A stretch of 64,000 nucleotides of DNA from Sorghum bicolor (Eukaryota > Streptophyta > Magnoliopsida > Poales > Poaceae): contig NC_012874.2 in NCBI RefSeq assembly GCF_000003195.3, forward strand, positions 62,687,768-62,751,767. Reading direction: 5' to 3'. This document shows positions 55,969 to 64,000 of this stretch, in pieces. The notes beneath the pieces were generated by a model. The model made no database searches and was not told where the DNA came from. It worked only from the letters and a program-made list of their open reading frames with translations. Numbering within the stretch: the first letter of the stretch is position 1; every line of letters starts with the position of its first letter. A program made the position numbers and the translations under genes.

Positions 55969-58119
55969 TGAAATCTCAAATTTGAGTGGGAGCAAGTGCA
56001 TTCTTTTGGTATATGCGGTTGAGCAAAAATGATGTAGTTTTTCTTTAAAAAATGATGTAATTTTTTATAATAGTGTGACACTCTTATTTACAGGTTATTT
56101 TTAGGACAATCTAGTAAATTGAATGTAGTTTTGGTCTATACTTTAGAATTAAGGAGGCCGATCGATCCAATTTCAAATAGACATGTCAAATGATGAAGAC
56201 TACAATAATGGAGTTTTCTGTTAAAAATGGGTGGTTGTCTTTCAATATATTTTGTGCCGAGGTCGTCATTAGTCTTCTTTGGTCTCTCTACTTTTTTGCT
56301 TTTTGAGGGATTTCTTTCGTCAGGTGGACGCTAAAGCTTTATAATAATAATGGTTGATTGCAAAACACTTGCACAGACCGGATTAAAATTTTATTTTTCT
56401 AAAAGTTGAAAAATCTGAATTCCACGTTAACCCACAAAGGTAATTGTAATAATCTAAAAGTTACTTTAACGTTTCACATAAACTACTTTCTCTATTTATA
56501 TTTGAAAAAAATTAAAAATACTATGTTGAAGTAGTAAAATGTAAAAAGGTACATATATCAATTTAAAACTAAAGAAACTGAAGAAAACATAAAATGACAT
56601 TGGATCTTATTTTTGTTGCATTTATCCAAAACAACAAGGAGGTTGAAACTGATTTGAAAATTGACTCACGACTTCTAATGCCCAAGCGCACGTTAGGTTG
56701 ATCCCCAATCGACTTTGAGCCGAGCGAGTATGGTAACAGGATATGGTGGCCGGTTGTTGGCATAAAGTGAGGTATTAAGGCAAGTTCCCGCAAAGTTGCT
56801 CAATCTATCACCAATTGGAAACACTGACTAACAGTAAGAGTCCTCACTAGACATGGCTCAATAATTGTTCTATAGGCTCCTCAAACTTGGGATGAAATCC
56901 ATGAACTACAACCAAAATAAAAAAAGTTATATGAGTTTTTTTGTTTGCACAAAGTATTTGATTTGTTCTCTTGTCGATTTTGGAAACTAAAGTTCATAAA
57001 AAAGTAAAAATCCCCCACCCCTAGGCCATAGGAGGCTGGTAGGGGTAGCAACGTCATCGGTATTCCGTGATTATTATTGATACGTTGATTTTTTTACTTA
57101 TGGTTGTACAAGCTACTCTCTCTATACCTAGAAATATTTCGACAACTCCCCTCTCCAATCTCTAATCTCAACAAAAATCCTAGACGCCAGACGACATATA
57201 ACGCCTCGTTTGGATGCTCATGTATCCATATCAATACATGTGTGTTGGAGGTGGGTTGGTATGAAATTTAAAGATTGAGGTGGATACGTGAACATAAAAA
57301 AAAAAAAGGACACGTGGGATCTACGTGACTGTGAAGAAAGCAGGGCACGGGTGGGTGGTAGTGTTGGTGGAGGAGTCGAGCGGTCGTTGTATGAGCGAGT
57401 CTAAAGCAGGCCTGCGTCGTCTCTGCGAGGCTGCAGACCGCACGGCCTATAGTGGCCCATCCTTGGCCGTCTGCCCCGAAGCTCACAAACGGCTCAAGAT
57501 CCTCTTACCGACGAGAGCAAGAGTACTATCATCATCGTCAGGAATTCAGGATTAAGAGCCTTGTTTATTAAATTAAAATTTTTTAAAAAAGATAAAACAT
57601 AAAGAGCCGACCATATGACGCCAGAGGAATTGAACTTTCCTGCAACGGTTATTTAAATCGCGGGCATGAATGCTTCCCAAAGCTGTTGGCGCGACGGCAT
57701 AATTTGTTTCCCGCCGCGAGCCTCGCGCCTTCAATTGCCGCCATTTCATCCTCCATTCCTCCAACCACCAACGCCCTCCGTCCGGCCCTGCTGCCGCTTC
57801 TGGACTCTCGACTTCTGGAGAGCAATTGCATAATTTGTCGGTAAAACACGTCAGATTTCACCTAATTAACAGGAGTATCAGGACAACAACACACTGTCAC
57901 CTACACTGCTACAGTCACACACTGAGGTCAGCACACTGCGCCGGCATAGCAGTAACACAAGCTTTAAATTGCCCACCAACCTTCTAACCACCATAACTGC
58001 GCTCCCATCTCCACCGCCAAGCACCTCCTGCAAAGCTCAAATATCCATCCACACTGCACTCACTACTGTGCCCAAATCCCATTCATTCCCGTCGGTACAG
58101 ACTGCAGAGGAGAGGGAGG
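55969..58119. other. Spacer and LACS promoter, no gene
   Basis: AT-rich until about 57640; 57640-57840 is mixed and 57960-58119 C-rich, as expected of the LACS 5' UTR. Short MITE-like pieces lie near 57195-57300 and 57560-57600. No ORF is supported. Confidence 0.5.
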
Positions 58120-61100
58120 ATGTCCATGCCGGAGACGTTCACCGTGAAGGTCGGGGAGGCGACGCCGGCCGCCGGCGGCAGGCCGTCGGCCGGGCCCGTC
58201 TACCGGAGCATCTATGCCAAGGACGGCCTCATGGTGCTCCCACAGGACATCCACTCCCCTTGGGACTTCTTCAGGTTTGCTTTTCCTAGTAGGCACTCTG
58301 TTTTCAGTGTGTTTTCCTCTCCCAGCTTTCACTAATCACTAGTAGTGTTTTTAGCATAATGCCAATCTTTGGGTTGTACTATACTATACCGTTGAGGTCC
58401 GAGACTTTTCAGATAATGTCAGGTTGAAATTTCAGTTTGATTTTGGTTTTGTGGTTTCGTAGTGGAGCAGTCAAGAAGTACCCCATTAACAGGATGCTCG
58501 GCCGGCGCCAAGTTATTACAGATGGCAAGGTAAAACTGAACCTTTACGGATTTAACTTGACAGGAACTTTACCATTTGCTTTTAGATAGTAAACTCAGTT
58601 GCTTTTCTTATATATAGGCCGGTGAGTATGTGTGGCAAACGTACGAGGAAGTGTACCAGAAGGTCATGAGGATTGGATCAGCCATCAGAAGCTTGGGCGT
58701 AGAGCCGGTCAGTGAAGAATGTTTGATGTCCCTGTCTATGCTGAGATTTTATCTTCATCCTGAAAATGCATGCCAGTATGAGAACTCATTCGTCAAGTTG
58801 ATATATGCAGGGAGCTCACTGTGGCATATATGGATCCAACTGCCCGGAATGGGTTATGGCCATGCAGGTGACCTCATTTTATTTTATTTCATTTTTTATC
58901 CGAATTATTCTTTAGTGTAATAATCTGATCCAAACTTCTTTTTTCTTCAGGCATGCAACTGTCAAGGAATATGTTATGTGCCACTGTATGACACCCTCGG
59001 TAGGTTCTCCACTTCATCACACTCACTGGAACACATAAATGCCTGAATGTCTGAATTCAGGATACTCAGATTTACGCACATGGTTAACATGTGTTGATGA
59101 ACAATCTTATCTTATTAGACTAGAAAAAAAAAATTACAATGAATGAATAACTCACAACAGCGTGCTTATCTTGTCCTTCATTTTGCACTCATCAAATCCT
59201 ATTGTCATATCGATGATTATGGTGTAACACGATGCAGGAGCGAATGCTGTTGAATTCATCATGGACCATGCTGAGATATCCATTGCCTTTGTCCAGGAGA
59301 GCAAGATCAAATCAGTAAGCAAAAACATTTTTCCCCTTGGAACAATATTATTACCCTCTGGTTTATGCATTATACTAATTAATATGTCTCCAGTAAATGC
59401 TATTGATTTGAAATTAGTTTTGGAGATCAATGCTACATACACACCACATTATGTTTACATCTGACAACTCGTTGGATTGTGTTTTTCAGATACTAGCAGT
59501 AGTCCCTAAGTGCACAGCCCACCTTAGAGGTTAGCTTGCAGAACAACAGATTTCTTAATATGACTATCTACTGCTTTATGATCAATTATGACTCGGTGCA
59601 TCTTCAGCCATTGTTAGTTTTGGAGATTTTGCAAGTGAGATGAAAATGGAAGCTGAAAAATTGGGTGTCTCTTGCTTTTCCTGGGAAGAGTTTTCTTCAA
59701 TGGTCAGTCTGATACTCTGATTTCTTATCAACTCTTTGTGGGTGCCTAAAGGACTACTAGTTGATTACGAATACCATGACAACGTCGCAATGTTCCATTT
59801 GAATAGGGAAAACAAGACTACAAACTTCCCAATAAATGTAAGGATGATATTTGTACGATCATGTATACCAGCGGAACAACTGGAGATCCCAAAGGTGTGA
59901 TAATCACAAACAGGGCTATCATTGCTGGTATTATGACCACAGAACACCTCCTCAAAGAGACAGATAAAGTGGTAAGCCCTAATCATCTTTTTTCAGCACA
60001 AATATCAAGCATGATTCCAGCCTATTAGATCTGTGGTACTAATTTCTTCTGTAGTTTCACACATTTGTACATCACCAAAGGCATCTGTGATCAACATCTA
60101 TTGTAAAATTTATCATGGTTTCTTCCTCAGTTGATTTCTTTAGTTAAAGTAATGTTACACTGCTGATATTAATACTATTGCAGATCACAGAAGAGGATTC
60201 CTATTTTTCCTACCTTCCATTAGCACATATATTTGATCAAGTAATTGAGAACTACTGTATTTCTAAAGGAGCCTCCATCGGATTCTGGCAAGGGGTATGG
60301 ACTAACTGTTGCAATTCAAAGAATTCTTTGATTTTCTTCTTAATACTGTGATGGCTGTTCTCTTATGCCTACTGAGGTGAAAAACCTTTTTACAGGACAT
60401 TAGGTATCTGATGGAGGATGTGCAAGTGATGAAACCGACAATATTTTGTGGTGTTCCTCGTGTTTATGATCGTATATATACAGGTTCAAAGCAACCCAGA
60501 ATAACATTATTATTCTCAATTCCATCCTGATTCCATGCTTAGTCATAATCTGTTGATCTCGTTATTGAAGGTATAAACATGAAAATTCAGTCTGGAGGGA
60601 TGATAGCCAAACACCTTTTTCAGTATGCATACAACTAGTAAGTACTACAAGATTGAATAAGCAAAGAAGCTTAAATCCATGCATGCTTACATTTCAAATA
60701 TAATTAAAAAAATCTCGATTTGCCAACAGTAAACTTACCAATATGAAGAAAGGGCTGAAGCAGCATGAAGCATCACCATTTTTCGACAAGATAGTTTTCA
60801 GCAAAGTGTGTACTGTTCTGGACCTCTTTATATTTATTTTATTTTATTTTATTTTATTTTATTTTTATTTACAACGCTCTGAACATTTATGTTGTTGCTG
60901 ATACAGATTAAGGAAGGGCTTGGAGGGCGTATCCGTCTCATGATAGCAGGAGCAGCACCTTTGCCAGGGCAAATCGAAGAGTTCATGCGGGTAACCAGCT
61001 GCAGCGTTGTAGTACAAGGATATGGTAAGAGCTTCAGATTTTACTATGACTCACTTCAGTTTTTATGGATAGAAAATGCACAACCAAGTTCATCTGCTAA

Positions 61101-62364
61101 AATTAGTATTGGATTTCATAAACCAGTTAAGAGAACAAACTCTAGTAGTCTACTTACAGTTACAGTCTGGTCCTAAGAACCATGTGGCCTCACTTGTCAT
61201 ATTGTTATGCAGGGCTCACTGAGAGTTGTGCAGGATGCTTCACGTCAATCGCCAATGTTTTCTCAATGATAGGAACAGTTGGCCCTCCTGTCACAACAAT
61301 TGAAGCACGACTCGAGTCTGTCCCTGAAATGGGCTATGATGCACTGTCAGATATGCCCCGGGGTGAGATCTGTTTGAGGGGCCACACCATGTTCTCTGGG
61401 TACTACAAGCGCCCTGGCCTCACTGAAGAAGTGTTCTCTGATGGCTGGTTCCATACAGGTGAAAAAAATATCTCTTCTTTCGCAGCTCGTTACTGAACGA
61501 TCAGTTAGTGAGGAGGGTTAATTTGTTAAACTAGCCATCACCTTATGTTTGCAGGTGATATTGGCGAGTGGCAACCCAATGGCGCGATGAAGATCATTGA
61601 CAGAAAGAAGAACATCTTCAAGCTGTCCCAGGGAGAGTATGTAGCAGTTGAGGTCCTGGAAAGAGCATACATGCAGTCCCCCCTTGTGGCATCGGTACAC
61701 CAACTGATACCAACAAAATCCTAAACCAAATTACTTTCTTGCTCAGATTTAACTTACCTAGAGGATGTCTCCTCTGAACCAGGTCTGGGTCTATGGGAAC
61801 AGCTTTGAGTCATTCCTTGTCGCTGTGGTTGTCCCTGAGAGGCAAGCTCTCGAGGAATGGGCAGCAGCCAACAACAAGGCCGGCGATTTTGCAGAGCTGT
61901 GCATTGATCCCAAAGCAAGGAGTTACATTCAGGATCAGCTGAACCAAACTGGCAAGAAACTTGGGGTAAGTCGGTGCTCGATCTACAAGACAGCTAGCAA
62001 GCGATTAATTGCAGCAATTTATTTTCATGGTTCTTACACAATTATTCAGAATAACAATAAATTTCAATCTTGTTTACAGTTGAGAGGCTTTGAGATGTTG
62101 AAAGCAGTTTACCTGGAGCCGGTGCCTTTCAGCATCGAGAAGGACCTCATCACTCCAACTTTTAAGCTCAAGAGACCACAGCTGCTCAAATATTACAAGG
62201 TTTGAGGGAATCATCTAAATCACACAAAAGTTTTACAATGTTGTGGCGATTTCTTTATGGAAAGCTGCAATGCTTGTAGTTTTATTCATCAAAAAACAAA
62301 TTTGTTGTAGGATCGCATCGACCAGATGTACAAGGATGCCAAGGAGGGGAGAACTGCACCGTGA
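58120..62364 (+). CDS. LACS: Long-chain acyl-CoA synthetase (LACS4-like)
   Basis: Nineteen exons, all with GT-AG borders and matching phases: 58120-58274, 58463-58529, 58618-58707, 58811-58867, 58951-58999, 59238-59314, 59490-59529, 59608-59702, 59807-59971, 60184-60294, 60396-60483, 60571-60637, 60730-60805, 60907-61024, 61213-61458, 61555-61694, 61783-61965, 62080-62199, 62311-62364. They give 665 aa, the usual LACS length. Key parts are the AMP-binding P-loop [11 protein letters not shown] (230-240), [10 protein letters not shown], and the fatty-acyl-CoA synthetase signature from [10 protein letters not shown] through [13 protein letters not shown] (about 501-527). The enzyme activates C16-C18 fatty acids to acyl-CoA for wax, cutin, lipid export and beta-oxidation. 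N- and C-terminal sequences ([22 protein letters not shown]) fit the ER-type LACS3/4/5 clade best; there is no PTS1 or plastid peptide. Intron 13 has a (TTTTA)n microsatellite (about 60830-60868). Confidence 0.95.
60830..60868. repeat. (TTTTA)n microsatellite in LACS intron 13
   Basis: About seven pentanucleotide units between exons 13 and 14. Confidence 0.85.
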
Positions 62365-62876
62365 CTGTATTACCACAAGTGGCTATGATCCTGGGCATTG
62401 TGATTCCTCGGAAGTGTGTACATATTGGTTATCACAATTTTATGAGTTAAAGGCATGTGGGTTCTATGTCATGCCAAAATGTAGGAAGAAAGTGAATTGG
62501 TTAAGCAGTTCGATTGTGATAGCCCATTAATAAATTTAGTGACTTCCACTCGAAGCCTGAAAAGGTTGAACCCGACATAAAATTTCATCATTATATAGTA
62601 AAGTTCACCTTTATCACATGACAGAGTTCACTTTCATACAACTTTCACAGCATATAAAGTGCTCTATCAATTCTCTGGGCTCACAAACAAGATATATCAG
62701 GGGTTGTGGAGTACAGAACAATTATTATACAGGTACACAACTATACACACACTCTACATTAACTTTAGTACAACAACAAAAATAGAACGTAAGATGCTGC
62801 TGTATATATACTTTTTAAGCCTCATGTCTTCAAGGCTCAAGTGTCAAGAGCTCAGTAATGTTTGATTTTCAATTTC
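62365..62876. other. LACS 3' UTR and tail-to-tail spacer
   Basis: Between the ends of two convergent genes. AATAAA-like sequence TTAATAAATTTAG at about 62527 could be the LACS polyadenylation region. No ORF. Confidence 0.5.
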
Positions 62877-64000
62877 TCATACTTTAGCATTAGATCCCTT
62901 CCTTGCCAAGCTTTTCCATGTAACAACCACAAACACATACATCTGATCGTACATCTTGTCAATGAGGCAGTAATAAGCAACCCTCCATGCTTTCTTGAAC
63001 AACAGGACACAAAACACAAGCCAGAGACCCAGCAAAAATCCCAAACCAAGTCCAAAATAAAATGACATTGGCTCAAAACCATGTTTATGGACATGTTGCC
63101 TCGATGAAGTGTTTCCTGAACAGAGCTTTCGAAGAGTAGGTCCACAAAGACCACTGTTGCCACTGTACATAGATGGGTACTCTGCGTAAAGGGTGTCAAG
63201 TTGCTGTCCAGAGGGTACTGGCCCTGTTAAATTGTTATTAGATAAGTCCAAATAGCTCAATCCTGATAGATCTGATAAGCTGGAAGGAATTTCCCCAGAA
63301 AGCAGGTTGTTTGAGAGGTCCAGTGAGAAAAGTGACTTCATGGCCCCAATATTGTCTGGAATTTTTTCACTGAAATAATTTCTTGAGAGATTCAAATTGA
63401 ATAGTGCATCAAGAGAAGCTATTTCTTCTGGCATTCCACCAGATAAGTGGTTGAATGATAAGTCAATGCTCACCAATTCAAAAATTGTGACATCGTAATA
63501 CAGTTCTTGCCCCTTGGTGACCACAGAGAAGTATACTGCCCGGTTTCACGCGACAACTCTTCATATTCTTCAACAATATAAGGGTCCTTCACATATTTTC
63601 GTGTCATAGCTGTAAGACTTGACATACCCAAGGGTATAACACCTGACAACCTGTTGCTGGCCAGATTCAAATGACGAAGGTGGGTAAGATTTGTGATGCT
63701 GATTGGAATATTTCCAGAAAACATGTTCTCACTTAAACGTAGGAACCGAAGTTCAACCAAACCGCTAATCCAGTGTGGTAAACTTCCAGAGGACTTATTT
63801 TGCGATAAGTCAATGAACTCCAATTGCTTGCTGTTTTGCAGGACCACTGGGAAATCTCCCGAGAAACTATTATTGCCTAATAGTAGAAACCTGAGGGTTG
63901 TAGCATTGAAACATCGAGGAAGCTCGCCCTCGAAAAGATTGTTACCTATAAATACAATTCAGATAACCCTTGCGCTTCACAAACTGATTCGGGAAGACTA
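62877..64000 (-). pseudogene. LRR receptor-like protein (RLP), frameshifted, 5' part outside window
   Basis: Minus strand, stop at 62877. Successive plant-type LRRs are readable (LPRCFNATTLRFLLLGNNSF, LEFIDLSQNKSSGSLP, LRFLRLSENMFSGNIP, LRHLNLASNRLSGVIP). An island-like segment follows, then VSIDLSFNHLSGGMP, three more repeats and a Cys-containing cap (GNSGLCGPTLRKLC). A transmembrane helix (FYFGLGLGFLLGLWLVFCVL) and a tail of about 40 residues end it. There is no kinase, so it is an RLP of the Cf/EIX type used in immune or developmental sensing. The frame breaks twice: near 63528-63535 and near 63945-63950 (a stop in the upstream frame just before the LRR continues in another frame). Either a pseudogene or sequence errors; the upstream LRRs are outside the window. 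Confidence 0.85.

Noticed and set aside
57325..57555. 76-aa plus ORF
   Set aside because: No domain, no splice or promoter context; likely chance.

Overview
The window is nuclear DNA of a grass, most likely an Andropogoneae species such as Sorghum. The evidence is spliceosomal genes with GT-AG introns, the grass-typical contrast between very GC-rich intronless genes (LysM receptor kinase, ornithine decarboxylase) and AT-rich spacers, and a high density of Tourist-like MITEs with GGCCTTGTTTAGTT termini. Species identity is an inference, because no database search was possible. There are no bacterial features and no CRISPR array.

Layout. 1-1838: 5' part of a BSD-domain protein gene (minus strand, running off the left edge). 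2275-9714: a nested transposon stack made of a non-autonomous Helitron interrupted by a hAT element with an 8-bp target duplication and by two solo copia-type LTRs. 9715-13022: a graveyard of related Tourist MITEs, one inserted inside another copy. 13378-21497: a full-length LTR retrotransposon (AGGTG target duplication, tRNA-Asp-type primer site) that lacks reverse transcriptase and integrase and carries an unfamiliar ORF plus a decayed protease. 21498-29600: gene-poor DNA with a remnant basic ORF, a two-exon fragment of a VAMP72-type R-SNARE gene, CpG-rich duplicated DNA and more MITEs. 30032-32131: intronless LysM receptor-like pseudokinase. 33290-33363: tRNA-Glu(UUC). 33562-36328: seven-exon SAM-dependent methyltransferase whose intron 2 holds a 585-bp foldback MULE. 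37168-38809: ARPC5, a subunit of the Arp2/3 complex. 40186-41624: subgroup-1 R2R3-MYB (minus). 41625-49478: MITEs, a possible Helitron end and a CACTA-like element. 49479-50759: ornithine decarboxylase (minus). 50760-58119: transposon-derived DNA with CACTA ends, an LTR fragment and a LINE fragment. 58120-62364: a 19-exon long-chain acyl-CoA synthetase. 62877-64000: 3' part of a frameshifted LRR receptor-like protein gene (minus).

The intact genes are ordinary single-copy plant functions (chitin or microbe perception, polyamine synthesis, fatty-acid activation, actin nucleation, protein methylation, transcription control). They do not form a pathway or operon; each has its own promoter. The most distinctive content is transposon biology: precise nested insertions with readable target duplications, a gag-pro-like retrotransposon without polymerase, captured gene pieces, and a hairpin-forming element transcribed inside a host intron. 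I saw no convincing previously undescribed system; the strongest leads are the intronic foldback MULE, the polymerase-less retrotransposon ORF and the R-SNARE fragment.
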